This document shows positions 1-7,446 of a DNA stretch of 9,726 bases, one piece after another. Both the position numbers and the translations under genes were made by a program. The stretch comes from Elusimicrobiota bacterium (GTDB taxonomy: Bacteria > CG03 > SLGR01 > PWQF01). The DNA lies in contig PWOI01000007.1 in NCBI GenBank assembly GCA_003557485.1, positions 1 to 9,726 on the forward strand. The letters are read 5' to 3'. How positions within the stretch are numbered: position 1 is the stretch's first letter; each line of letters opens with the position of its first letter. Below the pieces are notes generated by a model. The model had not been told where the DNA came from and did no database searches. It saw only the letters and a list, made by a program, of their open reading frames with translations.

Positions 1-1
1 A

Positions 2-205
2 AGGATTGCCCTTACTGCAGGAGCCGTTGCGGCCCTTATTCTTGCATTTTCCGGCCTTTTCAGCCCTGACGGGGTCAATGCGGAACTTGATTATTACATT
101 GAAAACCAGCTGGATGCGATTTTCGGGGAAGGGCTCCGTGAAGATATCTCTTCTTACGGGGAAGGCTGGCAGAGAGAGATTGAAGATGCCCTGCTGGAAG
201 GATAA
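2..205 (+). CDS. C-terminal end of a single-pass membrane protein (possible anti-sigma factor), partial
   Basis: The reading frame is open from the left edge and ends at TAA 203-205, giving 67 residues; the start lies outside the window. The fragment begins with a basic residue and a hydrophobic stretch of about 20 residues (ALTAGAVAALILAFSGLF), then an acidic tail of about 42 residues (ELDYYIENQLDAIF and onward). This suggests one transmembrane helix with the C-terminus outside the cytoplasm. It sits just upstream of a Spy/CpxP-like gene. In many bacteria such genes follow an ECF sigma factor and a small membrane-anchored anti-sigma protein, so an anti-sigma role is a reasonable guess from context. 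No cytoplasmic anti-sigma domain is visible here. The frame is well supported; the function is not. Confidence 0.6.
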   Translation, partial: RIALTAGAVAALILAFSGLFSPDGVNAELDYYIENQLDAIFGEGLREDISSYGEGWQREIEDALLEG

Positions 206-234
206 CTTTAAATATATTAAGGAAGTCAGAAACG

Positions 235-262
235 GCGCTGAAAAATCAGGTTTGAACAGCGC
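235..262 (+). promoter_or_regulatory. Inverted repeat next to the ribosome binding site of the Spy-like gene
   Basis: GCGCTG at 235-240 and CAGCGC at 257-262 are perfect 6-bp complements with a 16-base loop. The 3' arm ends four bases before the Shine-Dalgarno sequence. It could shape translation of the Spy-like gene, or be a small operator. It is short enough to be chance. Confidence 0.25.
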
Positions 263-265
263 TTC

Positions 266-272
266 AGGAGGT
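266..272 (+). promoter_or_regulatory. Ribosome binding site fixing the Spy-like start
   Basis: AGGAGGT lies at 267-272 with its leading base at 266, three bases before ATG 276. The open frame runs upstream to position 6, but this strong site and the signal peptide beginning at 276 show that the real start is 276. Confidence 0.75.
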
Positions 273-275
273 AAG

Positions 276-752
276 ATGAAAAGTAAAATTTCTGTTTTAA
301 TGGTTTGCCTCGTTGTTTTTTCCGGGTCGGCGCTGCTCAATGCAGCTGGCAGGCGTGAGCCGGAGGAAAAAACATACAGGAGAGGGCCTGCTCAGGAAAC
401 CGGGCGTCACCGGGGCCGTGATGCGGGGAAGATGAGAGAAAAGCTCAATTTAACCGATCAGCAGCAGGTTAAAATGAAAGAAAATTACCGGGCCGGAATT
501 AAAGAAAGGAAAGAAATATCCAGGAACCTTTCGGAAAGATTCGATGCCCTCCGGGAAGTTCTCTCTGCAGATGAGATAGACCGCGAAAAAGCTGACAACA
601 TCATAGATGAAATCAGCGCGATACAGGGTGATCTGCTGAGAAGGCGTGTCAGGGGTATTTACGAGTTTCGCGAAACCCTTACAGAGCAGCAGTGGGAGAA
701 ACTTAAAGAACGCGGAATGATGCGGATGCTTGGGCCGGAACGCCTTAAGTAA
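276..752 (+). CDS. Spy/CpxP-like periplasmic LTxxQ protein
   Basis: This is a 158-residue protein with a basic N-terminus and a hydrophobic core (residues 5-23, ending near LLNAA), so it is probably exported to the periplasm. After a basic, disordered-looking stretch (about 25-52) the rest is predicted helical and very rich in charged residues. Two LTxxQ motifs are visible: LTDQQ at 59-63 and LTEQQ at 135-139. This pair is the hallmark of the Spy/CpxP/ZraP family of periplasmic chaperones and stress or metal sensors, and the length fits. It lies 21 bp before the TolC-like gene and is probably co-transcribed with the efflux genes. The likely role is sensing or buffering envelope stress that induces the pump. 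Whether it binds metal cannot be told; no cysteine or histidine cluster is present. Confidence 0.85.
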   Translation: MKSKISVLMVCLVVFSGSALLNAAGRREPEEKTYRRGPAQETGRHRGRDAGKMREKLNLTDQQQVKMKENYRAGIKERKEISRNLSERFDALREVLSADEIDREKADNIIDEISAIQGDLLRRRVRGIYEFRETLTEQQWEKLKERGMMRMLGPERLK

Positions 753-773
753 AATAAACGCCCTATAGACTTG

Positions 774-1985
774 ATGAAGTTTATTTTATTTCTCGCTTTT
801 TTTATTTTTACAGCGGTAAGCTCTATAGCCGCAATGGGGTGGGAGGAGATACTGCAGACTGCAATGGAAAACAATCCTGCGCTGCGTACCGCTGAAAACT
901 CGCTTAAATCCGCTGAATATGCGCTTAAAAGCAGTTATTCTCCTTTTATGCCCAGGGTCTCGGCCTCGGCAAGCAGGGGGCTGACCCATGACAGATCCTC
1001 TGCCGGGTTGTCAGCAGGCATCTCTCTTTTTTCAGGGGGGGCAAATATCTCCTCCCTCGGGAAATCAAGGATATCATACCAGAGGGAAAAGGAAAACTAC
1101 CGCAGGACCCTTTCAAATACTGTCTACAACCTCAAGACTGCCTATGCAGGCCTCCTCAGGGCCGTGGAGGAAGTCAGTCTGTCGGAGGAAATTTACAGCA
1201 GGAGAGAAGAGAATTACCGCATAGTCGAGCTCCGATACGAAGCGGGAAGAGAAGACCGCGGAGCCTATCTCCGCGCGGATGCCGACCTTGCCCGTGCCCG
1301 TATGAACCTTTCTTCGGCGAAGAGGGACCTTGAACTCAGTATCCTTAACCTGCTCAAGGAAATGGGCCTTGAAGAGAGAAGAACCATAGATATTGAAGGC
1401 ACGCTGGATATAGAGAGTCTTCCCTCGGAACCGGAGATTGAAAAACTTGTTAAAGAGACTCCCGAATACATTATTCGGACTCTCGGTATTGAATCCGCTC
1501 TCTATGACCGCCGGATAAGCCGCTCCGGTTTTCTTCCGGACATTTCCGTTTCAGCGTCCCGTTCATACGATATTGACGGTTTTGATTTTACTCCTGCCGG
1601 GGATTGGTCAGCGGGAATAAGTTTCTCTGTTCCCATATTTACGGGTTTCAGGAATAAATACAACTTGAAGAGTTCAGATATCGCGATTATGACTGCGAAG
1701 GAACAGAAGAGGGGGGCGGAAATGGATATTTTTTATAATATAAAATCGGCCTTTTCTTCCCTGGAGAATGCCAGGGAGAGAATAGCGGTCCAGGAAAAAT
1801 ATTTCAGGGCCTCAAGGGAACGCGCGGAAATTGCCCGTGAGAAATACTTAAACGGACTTATTTCATACCAGGACTGGAATACAATAGAAAATGATTATGT
1901 AGGTGCGCTTGGAACTATGCTTGGCGCCAGGCATGCGCTCTTTACTGCGGCGGCGGCCTGGGAAAGGGTACTGGGAGAATATTAA
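774..1985 (+). CDS. TolC-like outer-membrane efflux channel protein
   Basis: This 403-residue protein begins with a clear signal peptide (residues 1-20, ending SSIAA). It shows the internal duplication of the outer membrane efflux protein family. Repeat one has a beta-strand pair near 60-90 (LFSGG at 85-89), then a long helix to RYEAG at 154-158 and a return helix. Repeat two has PIFTGF at 287-292 and the helical turn YLNGLISYQDW at 358-368. The length is typical of bacterial TolC homologues. It should trimerise in the outer membrane as the exit duct for the adaptor and ABC transporter encoded next. The start is ATG 774; a TTG directly before it (771) is possible but adds one residue. No clear Shine-Dalgarno sequence precedes it, so translation may be coupled to the gene ending at 752. 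Confidence 0.92.
   Translation: MKFILFLAFFIFTAVSSIAAMGWEEILQTAMENNPALRTAENSLKSAEYALKSSYSPFMPRVSASASRGLTHDRSSAGLSAGISLFSGGANISSLGKSRISYQREKENYRRTLSNTVYNLKTAYAGLLRAVEEVSLSEEIYSRREENYRIVELRYEAGREDRGAYLRADADLARARMNLSSAKRDLELSILNLLKEMGLEERRTIDIEGTLDIESLPSEPEIEKLVKETPEYIIRTLGIESALYDRRISRSGFLPDISVSASRSYDIDGFDFTPAGDWSAGISFSVPIFTGFRNKYNLKSSDIAIMTAKEQKRGAEMDIFYNIKSAFSSLENARERIAVQEKYFRASRERAEIAREKYLNGLISYQDWNTIENDYVGALGTMLGARHALFTAAAAWERVLGEY
1973..1977 (+). promoter_or_regulatory. Ribosome binding site fixing the adaptor start
   Basis: GGGAG lies nine bases before ATG 1987, inside the end of the TolC-like gene. It supports 1987 over earlier in-frame codons, as does the signal-anchor that begins there. 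Confidence 0.6.
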
Positions 1986-1986
1986 A

Positions 1987-2925
1987 ATGAGAGCGAAAAA
2001 AACCACAGCGGTTCTGCTGGCGGCAGTCCTGATTGCGGGGACGGCCTTTTACTTAAGCCGCCGGCAAGAAGAGGAAGAAACTATATACCGGATAAGGCCT
2101 TTCCGGAGAGATATATCCATAACTGTTTCAGCTTCAGGATATGTGCGTCCGAGGAACCGGCTTGAAATTAAGCCTCCTCTTGCAGGCCGCGTGGAGGAAA
2201 TACTGCTCAGGGAAGGGGAAACCGTTAAAGCAGGTGAGATAATTGCCTGGCTCAGTTCTTCTGAAAGGGCGGCGCTTCTGGATGCGGCAAGGGCCCGCGG
2301 GGAGGAAGAACTGCGCAAATGGAAAGAGGTTTACAGGCCCACCCCTGTTATAGCTCCTCTTGACGGGTTTGTTATCAGGCGCAATATCGAACCGGGCCAG
2401 TCTGTCGGGGCCCAGGAGGCGCTTCTGGTTATGGCGGATGAACTTATAATAAGGGCGCAGGTTGACGAAACAGACCTGAGGAAGATAGAAATAGGGCAGG
2501 AGGCGGAAATAACGCTGGATGCCCATCCCGGCAGGAAAATAAACGGTTTAATTGAGCATATATCATACGAATCCGAAGTTGTCAGCAATGTTACGGTTTA
2601 CAATGTGGATATAAGGCCGCTTCAGGAAGCGGGTGTTATGCGTTCAGGTATGAACGCTATGGTTGAGGCTCTGATAGAAAAAAGCGAAAACGCCCTGCTT
2701 GTGCCCGCCTCGGCGATAGAAAAGGGTGACGGCCTCAGTTTTGTCAGGGTAGCATCCGGAAACGGTTTTGAGATGAGAGAAGTCAAAACCGGAATAAGCG
2801 ACGGCAGCAATACCGAAATTATCTCCGGCATAAGCGGCGGCGACACCCTTATAATCTCCCTTGACCCGAGTTCAGGCGTTGGCCCCCGTTTCCGCGGCGG
2901 ATTGCCGGGAATGGGCGGGCGCTAA
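1987..2925 (+). CDS. Periplasmic adaptor (membrane fusion protein, MacA/RND adaptor type), hairpin-reduced
   Basis: This 312-residue protein has an N-terminal membrane anchor (residues 7-22). Two half-lipoyl motifs follow, at about 62-90 (PLAGRVEEILLREGETVKAG) and 121-150 (IAPLDGFVIRRNIEPGQSVG). A beta-barrel region (about 153-232, with VDETDLRKIEIGQEAEITLD) and a membrane-proximal domain (about 235-312) complete the fold. In the cell it would bridge the inner-membrane MacB-type pump and the outer-membrane channel. The segment between the lipoyl halves, residues 91-119, holds only about 29 residues. In MacA this is a long alpha-helical hairpin that contacts TolC. Hairpin-poor adaptors exist in spirochaetes (BesA of Borrelia), so the protein can still be functional. 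The start follows the TolC-like stop by one base. The C-terminal end is glycine-rich. Confidence 0.92.
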   Translation: MRAKKTTAVLLAAVLIAGTAFYLSRRQEEEETIYRIRPFRRDISITVSASGYVRPRNRLEIKPPLAGRVEEILLREGETVKAGEIIAWLSSSERAALLDAARARGEEELRKWKEVYRPTPVIAPLDGFVIRRNIEPGQSVGAQEALLVMADELIIRAQVDETDLRKIEIGQEAEITLDAHPGRKINGLIEHISYESEVVSNVTVYNVDIRPLQEAGVMRSGMNAMVEALIEKSENALLVPASAIEKGDGLSFVRVASGNGFEMREVKTGISDGSNTEIISGISGGDTLIISLDPSSGVGPRFRGGLPGMGGR

Positions 2926-2935
2926 CAGCTGTAAG

Positions 2936-4879
2936 TTGATAGATATAAGTTCTGTCAGTAAGACGTACCGTTTCGGGGATATAGAAGTAAAAGCCCTCAA
3001 AAACGCTTCGGTTTCTATAAAAAGAGGTGAATTTGTTTCAATAACAGGCCCCTCCGGAAGCGGAAAATCCACCCTGATGCACATTATGGGCCTTCTGGAT
3101 ACTCCCGACAGCGGGAACTATTTTCTGGAGGGCCGGGACGTCTCTGCTCTTCCTGAAAAGGAACTGGCGCTTCTGCGAAACCGCAAACTCGGGTTTGTAT
3201 TTCAGATGTTTAATCTTCTTCCGCGCCTGAGCGCGAGGGAAAATGCCGCGCTGCCTCTTATATATGCGCCTAAATCCGCATGGAAAGGCCGTAATTGCCC
3301 CCAAAAAATGCTTGAAAAAGTCGGCCTGGGGTCACGGGCTTCTCACATACCTTCAAAGCTTTCAGGAGGCGAGAGACAGCGCGTTGCTATTGCAAGGGCG
3401 CTGATAAATAACCCCAGGATAATTCTTGCAGACGAGCCTACGGGAAACCTTGATTCTGTTTCTGCCGGAGAGGTAATAAGAGTTCTCAGGGAGCTAAGTG
3501 ATTCGGGAATAACCGTTGTAATGGTTACCCACGAGAAAACTATTGCGGAAAAAACAGACAGGATAATAGAGCTTTTTGACGGGGAAATAGTCGCAGACAG
3601 AAAAATAAACAATAAAAAAACTCAGGAGGTTCCCGGATCCTTCAGTAACGGCCGGAGTAAACGAAAACTGGTAAATTTCCATAAGGTAAAGAATTATTTT
3701 ATGCAGGCATTCCGCGGCCTTATGGCAAACAAATCCCGTTCGCTGCTTTCGGTTCTCGGGGTTCTCATAGGAGTTTCTGCAGTTATTACCATGCTGGCTC
3801 TCGGAAGCGGGGCGCGCGATGAGATAAGCCAGCGTTTTGCCGCGATGGGGGCAAACCGGCTCTCTGTCAGTCCAGGACGCAGAAGGCTGGTCTCCACTCC
3901 CGCCAGCATTCCCCGTTTCACTATTGAAGACGCGCGGGCCATAGGCAACATACAGTTTGTCGAGTATGTAGACCCCAGGGTAAGCGGTAATGTCACGGTA
4001 ATATACGGCAACAGGAATACTCAAACAACTCTGCGCGGAGTATCTCCAGCATACAGGCACCTGGAAGCGGAAGCTGAGAGAGGGCGGTTTTTCACTGATG
4101 AAGAGAACGCTGCCAGGGAAAGAGTTGCTCTTGTAGGAAGAACTGTCCTCAATGAACTTTTCCCCGCAGAAAATCCCGTGGGGGCGGAAATACGGATAAA
4201 CCGTATAAATTTCCGCGTAATAGGAACTCTCCCCGAAAGAGGGTCTACAGGCTGGCGCGACAGGGATGATGAGATTGTAATACCTATAAATACGGCAATG
4301 CACCGGGTTTTGGGAAGTCGCTATGTGGATGTTATAGAGGTTCAGGTTTCCGGGGACCGGTGGATGAATTACGTAAATTCAGAGATAAACAATGTTATAT
4401 CAAGAAGACACTCCCTGCCGGATACTGACGATGAGCTCGTAAGGATACGCGATATGGTTGAAATACAGCAGGCAATGGAGGAAACAGCTCGTACTTTTTC
4501 CTGGCTGCTAGGATCAATAGCATTTATAAGCCTTCTTGTAGGCGGAATAGGGATAATGAATATAATGCTGGTCTCCGTTACGGAAAGAACCCGGGAGATA
4601 GGACTGAGAAAAGCAATAGGAGCCAACAGATCCGATATAAACCTTCAGTTCCTTATAGAAGCCGTATCAATATGCCTTGGCGGCGGATTTCTGGGCATAC
4701 TTGCAGGTTGGGGAGCATCCAGGTTAATAGCCAATCTGGCCGGCTGGTCTATGCGGGTAACCGTTGAAGCTGTTCTTCTTGCCTTTGTTTTCTCTGCCGG
4801 CGCCGGGGTTTTCTTCGGGATATGGCCCGCAAAGAAGGCCGCCAACCTTAATCCCATAGACGCTTTGCGCTACGAGTAA
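2936..4879 (+). CDS. macB: MacB-type ABC exporter (fused ATPase and permease)
   Basis: With the TTG start at 2936 the product is 647 residues, almost exactly the usual MacB length. The N-terminal ATPase domain has Walker A GPSGSGKS at 38-45, Q-loop Q90, signature LSGGE at 142-146, Walker B with E167 in ILADE, and switch H199. A linker (about 221-265) leads to TM1 (about 268-290), a large periplasmic MacB domain (about 291-520), and three FtsX-type helices near 522-548, 573-600 and 608-632. The protein ends NPIDALRYE, typical of MacB. It drives export mechanically from the periplasm through the adaptor and TolC-like channel; substrates could be macrolides, peptides, lipids or siderophores and cannot be told from sequence. 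The frame stays open upstream to 2861, but family alignment starts at LIDISSVSKTY, so the non-ATG start is preferred. No good Shine-Dalgarno sequence precedes it. Confidence 0.93.
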   Translation: MIDISSVSKTYRFGDIEVKALKNASVSIKRGEFVSITGPSGSGKSTLMHIMGLLDTPDSGNYFLEGRDVSALPEKELALLRNRKLGFVFQMFNLLPRLSARENAALPLIYAPKSAWKGRNCPQKMLEKVGLGSRASHIPSKLSGGERQRVAIARALINNPRIILADEPTGNLDSVSAGEVIRVLRELSDSGITVVMVTHEKTIAEKTDRIIELFDGEIVADRKINNKKTQEVPGSFSNGRSKRKLVNFHKVKNYFMQAFRGLMANKSRSLLSVLGVLIGVSAVITMLALGSGARDEISQRFAAMGANRLSVSPGRRRLVSTPASIPRFTIEDARAIGNIQFVEYVDPRVSGNVTVIYGNRNTQTTLRGVSPAYRHLEAEAERGRFFTDEENAARERVALVGRTVLNELFPAENPVGAEIRINRINFRVIGTLPERGSTGWRDRDDEIVIPINTAMHRVLGSRYVDVIEVQVSGDRWMNYVNSEINNVISRRHSLPDTDDELVRIRDMVEIQQAMEETARTFSWLLGSIAFISLLVGGIGIMNIMLVSVTERTREIGLRKAIGANRSDINLQFLIEAVSICLGGGFLGILAGWGASRLIANLAGWSMRVTVEAVLLAFVFSAGAGVFFGIWPAKKAANLNPIDALRYE

Positions 4880-4902
4880 CAATTCAAAACCTTTTAATCA
4901 CT

Positions 4903-4930
4903 TTTACATACTGGTGTTTTATGTTATAAT
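4903..4930 (+). promoter_or_regulatory. Extended -10 housekeeping-type promoter for the glycosyltransferase operon
   Basis: TTTACA at 4903-4908 matches the -35 consensus at five of six positions. A 16-bp spacer follows, then TATAAT at 4925-4930, a perfect -10, preceded by TG at 4922-4923 (extended -10). Transcription would start near 4937, about 38 bases before ATG 4975. It lies in the 95-bp gap after the MacB gene and begins a separate transcription unit. Confidence 0.8.
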
Positions 4931-4944
4931 TTTCGTGCAGGTAA

Positions 4945-4959
4945 TCTGAGGTATTCAGA
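4945..4959 (+). promoter_or_regulatory. Small inverted repeat in the leader of the glycosyltransferase gene
   Basis: TCTGA at 4945-4949 and TCAGA at 4955-4959 can pair around a five-base loop, just after the predicted transcription start. It may be a leader hairpin or an operator half-site pair; five base pairs is weak evidence. Confidence 0.25.
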
Positions 4960-4974
4960 GCAACTATTAATTAT

Positions 4975-5832
4975 ATGAGTGATATAAAAAATGGAAGTGC
5001 CCCCTTTTTTTCGGTTATAATTCCGGTTTATAACCGTGAGAAGCTTATAGTTAAGTCTATCGGTTCTGTTCTGGGACAGAGTTTCAGCGACTTTGAACTT
5101 ATAGTAGTTGATGACGGGTCTTCCGACGGAACAGAAGTAGCCGTAAAAAAATTCAAAGACGGGCGCCTCAGGTATGTCAGACAGTCCAATGCAGGGCCTG
5201 CAGCGGCCCGAAACAGGGGGATAAGAGAATCACGGGGGAAATACCTTGCATTTCTTGATTCTGACGACTGGTGGCTTGACGGTAAGCTTAAAGAAACCGC
5301 TGATGCAATAGAAGAGAACCCGGGGTGCCTGATTTTTCATACAGAGGAAAAATGGTTCCGGGGAGGCAAGGTTCTTAACCAGAAAAAAAAGCATGCAAAA
5401 CCTTCCGGCCGGGTTTTTGAGAGGTGCCTTGAACTCTGCTGCATAAGTATCTCAACGGCTGTGGTCAGAAGAGATGTTTTTGATAAGACAGGTTTTTTTG
5501 ATGAAAGCCTTCCGGCCTGCGAAGATTATGATTTCTGGCTTAGGGCAAGCGTTTTCTACCCGGTCTTTCTCATAGATAAAGTACTGACTGAAAAAGAGGG
5601 GGGCCATAAGGGACGCCTTTCCCAGAACCCCGGCCTTGACAGGTACCGCATAGAGTCAATAAAAAATATTATTGATTCCGGTGTTTTGGATAAAGAGAAA
5701 AAAGCTCTGGCTCTTGAACATCTTACGGAAAAATGCCGGATATATGCCGGCGGATGCTTTAAACGGGGTAAAAACCAGGAAGGTAGAGTATATAGAGGAA
5801 TTGCGGGAGGATATAATGGCGAAAAAAATTAA
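4975..5832 (+). CDS. Family 2 glycosyltransferase (GT-A fold)
   Basis: This is a 285-residue, probably cytoplasmic enzyme with no membrane helix. The GT2 fold is plain: the first strand FSVIIPVYNRE at 12-22, ELIVVDDGSSDGT at 41-53 (nucleotide-binding acidic residues), NAGPAAARNRGI at 72-83, and the metal-binding DSDD at 95-98. The acceptor-side motif CEDYDFWLR at 182-190 supplies the likely catalytic acidic residues. A C-terminal basic helical segment follows from about 225. It should transfer a sugar from a nucleotide donor to a glycan or lipid acceptor, as in polysaccharide or lipopolysaccharide assembly; donor and acceptor are not predictable. ATG 4975 lacks a clear Shine-Dalgarno sequence but lies at the right distance from the promoter at 4903-4930. 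It overlaps the next gene by 17 bases. Confidence 0.92.
   Translation: MSDIKNGSAPFFSVIIPVYNREKLIVKSIGSVLGQSFSDFELIVVDDGSSDGTEVAVKKFKDGRLRYVRQSNAGPAAARNRGIRESRGKYLAFLDSDDWWLDGKLKETADAIEENPGCLIFHTEEKWFRGGKVLNQKKKHAKPSGRVFERCLELCCISISTAVVRRDVFDKTGFFDESLPACEDYDFWLRASVFYPVFLIDKVLTEKEGGHKGRLSQNPGLDRYRIESIKNIIDSGVLDKEKKALALEHLTEKCRIYAGGCFKRGKNQEGRVYRGIAGGYNGEKN
5805..5810 (+). promoter_or_regulatory. Ribosome binding site fixing the nitroreductase start
   Basis: GGGAGG lies five bases before ATG 5816, inside the glycosyltransferase gene. The open frame extends upstream to 5672, but this site and the membrane anchor that begins at 5816 set the start. Confidence 0.75.
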
Positions 5833-6535
5833 AATTCTAAAGTATCCCGCGGCGGCACTTTTTTTTGCCGCGGCAATATCGCTGATTATTGTTTCACTTT
5901 CAGGGGAGGAAAACAAAATGAGCAGTACTATACGTCTTCCGGAACCGGTCACCGATGGCAGGGTTTCAATAGAAGAAGCAATTAATTCAAGAGAATCCGC
6001 CAGGAGTTTCAGTACCGATGCATTGAGCCTGGAAGATATCTCGCAACTGCTCTGGGCAGCGGGAGGGATGAGAGTTGACGCAGTTACCAGGCACTCAAGA
6101 ACCTATCCGTCAGCAGGGGCTATTCATCCCCTTGAGTTTTATGTTGCTGCGGGAAACGTTGAGGGTCTTGACGCAGGGCTATACCGGTATATTCCTTCAG
6201 AACATGCTCTTGGAGCCATAGAAACCGGTGATAAGCGTTCCGGCCTTGCCAGGGCTGCGCTTGGCCAGGCTTTCATTGGGCGGGCGCCTGCTTCAATTAT
6301 AATAAGCGCTGATTTTGACAGGGTAACCCCGCGTTACGGTGAAAGGGGTAAACTGAGATATGTCCCTATGGATGCAGGACATGCCGGACAGAATATTTAT
6401 CTTATAGCGGTTTCCCGCGGCCTGGGAACAGTGGCCGTTGGGGCTTTCAATGATGCAGAAGTTTCGGGCGTGCTGGACCTTCCCGGCAATGAAACTCCTC
6501 TTTACATATACCCGATCGGAAGGGTGACAGAGTGA
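5816..6535 (+). CDS. Membrane-anchored SagB/ThcOx-type nitroreductase-family flavoprotein
   Basis: This 239-residue protein starts with lysines and a hydrophobic segment (about 10-28), a signal anchor or uncleaved signal peptide. The catalytic domain follows from about residue 50. It shows the SagB/ThcOx pattern: SRESARSF at 58-65 with arginines that usually bind FMN phosphate, ISQLLWAAGG at 75-84, YPSAGAIHPLEFYV at 97-110, GLYRY at 121-125, DAGHAGQNIYLIA at 186-198 and GLGTVAVGAF at 202-211. The family uses FMN; some members oxidise azolines in thiazole/oxazole peptide synthesis, but many stand-alone members have unknown substrates. No YcaO cyclodehydratase or precursor peptide is visible nearby, so a peptide role is not supported. 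The start overlaps the glycosyltransferase by 17 bases, and the stop overlaps the next start by four bases. The flavin domain appears to face outward without a twin-arginine signal, which is odd. Confidence 0.88.
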   Translation: MAKKIKILKYPAAALFFAAAISLIIVSLSGEENKMSSTIRLPEPVTDGRVSIEEAINSRESARSFSTDALSLEDISQLLWAAGGMRVDAVTRHSRTYPSAGAIHPLEFYVAAGNVEGLDAGLYRYIPSEHALGAIETGDKRSGLARAALGQAFIGRAPASIIISADFDRVTPRYGERGKLRYVPMDAGHAGQNIYLIAVSRGLGTVAVGAFNDAEVSGVLDLPGNETPLYIYPIGRVTE

Positions 6536-7446
6536 AAGCGTACGAATCTGAAAAAATAAAAGAAGAAGGGCGGCTAAAAAGGGCGCAGGCCGCTTACAAA
6601 CCTGTAGCTTTTTCCTTTGTCTCAAATATTTTTCTTTTTCTGCTTAAACTCTGGGCCGGCATCATATCCGGTTCTGTCGCTATACTTGCCGACGCAGTCC
6701 ATACCGTTTCCGACAGCGTTACAACTGCGGTTGTCTTTGCCGGATTCAAACTTTCAAAAAAACAGCCTGACGAGAAACACCCGTTTGGGCACGAAAGGGC
6801 CGAAAAAATAGCTGCTCTGGTAATAGGAGTCGTGCTCTTTATGGTTGCAGGAAATTTCCTGCTGCTTTCACTGCGCAGGATAGTTGCCTCCGAACCGGCC
6901 GAATTCGGCGCGGCGGCTATATGGGTAATGGCTGTTTCTGTCCTGCTGAAAGAGATTCTTGCCCGATATTCAATAGGCACAGGCAGGAAAATAAAATCCG
7001 ATTCCCTTATAGGTGACGGATGGCATCAAAGGAGCGATGCTGCAAGTTCAGCCATTATACTGGCCGGAATAGTTGCAGGACGGAGCATATGGTGGCTGGA
7101 CGGGATGCTTGGCGCGCTTATTTCTCTTCTGCTTTTCAAAACCGCCTACCATGTCGTAAGGAAATCAGCAAGCTCCATTCTTGGGGAATCAATCAGCGAT
7201 GAAGTTGCGGATATGCTGAAAGAAATAGTCAGGCGGACCGTTCCCGGGGCCGGAGAGGCCCATCATTTTCATCTACACTGCTACGGAAGTCACAGGGAGC
7301 TTTCCTTTCATATAACTCTTCCTGAGGATATTTCTCTCAAAGAAGCCCATCAATCCGCTACTCTTATTGAGGAAACTGTTAGAAGAGAAACGGGGTTTGA
7401 ACCGACAGTTCACGTTGAGCACGAAAAAAAGATTTCTGCTGGTTAA
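6532..7446 (+). CDS. Cation diffusion facilitator (CDF) metal exporter
   Basis: This 304-residue inner-membrane protein has about six helices. TM2 carries ADAVHTVSD at 53-61, giving an H57xxxD61 pair, and TM5 carries WHQRSDA at 164-170, giving H165xxxD169. Together these form the central metal site, and the HxxxD pairs favour zinc or a similar divalent ion. The loop HPFGHERAEKIAAL at 83-96 is a family signature. The C-terminal cytoplasmic domain (about 218-304) is ferredoxin-like and rich in histidine (HHFHLH at 244-249, HVEHE at 294-298), likely binding regulatory metal. It should exchange cytosolic metal for protons. GTG 6532 overlaps the previous stop (GTGA), with GGAAGGG at 6518-6524 as ribosome binding site, so translation is coupled. 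Exact metal specificity cannot be fixed from sequence. Confidence 0.92.
   Translation: MKAYESEKIKEEGRLKRAQAAYKPVAFSFVSNIFLFLLKLWAGIISGSVAILADAVHTVSDSVTTAVVFAGFKLSKKQPDEKHPFGHERAEKIAALVIGVVLFMVAGNFLLLSLRRIVASEPAEFGAAAIWVMAVSVLLKEILARYSIGTGRKIKSDSLIGDGWHQRSDAASSAIILAGIVAGRSIWWLDGMLGALISLLLFKTAYHVVRKSASSILGESISDEVADMLKEIVRRTVPGAGEAHHFHLHCYGSHRELSFHITLPEDISLKEAHQSATLIEETVRRETGFEPTVHVEHEKKISAG

Noticed and set aside
6-275. Upstream extension of the Spy-like frame to position 6
   Set aside because: It overlaps the end of another protein in a different frame, and a strong ribosome binding site and signal peptide begin at 276.
3494-4303. Long open frame of 269 residues on the - strand inside the MacB gene
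   Set aside because: It lies wholly antisense to a well-supported gene, has no family resemblance and no ribosome binding site that stands out.
5672-5815. Longer start for the nitroreductase-family gene
   Set aside because: The extra residues overlap the glycosyltransferase frame; the strong site at 5805-5810 favours ATG 5816.
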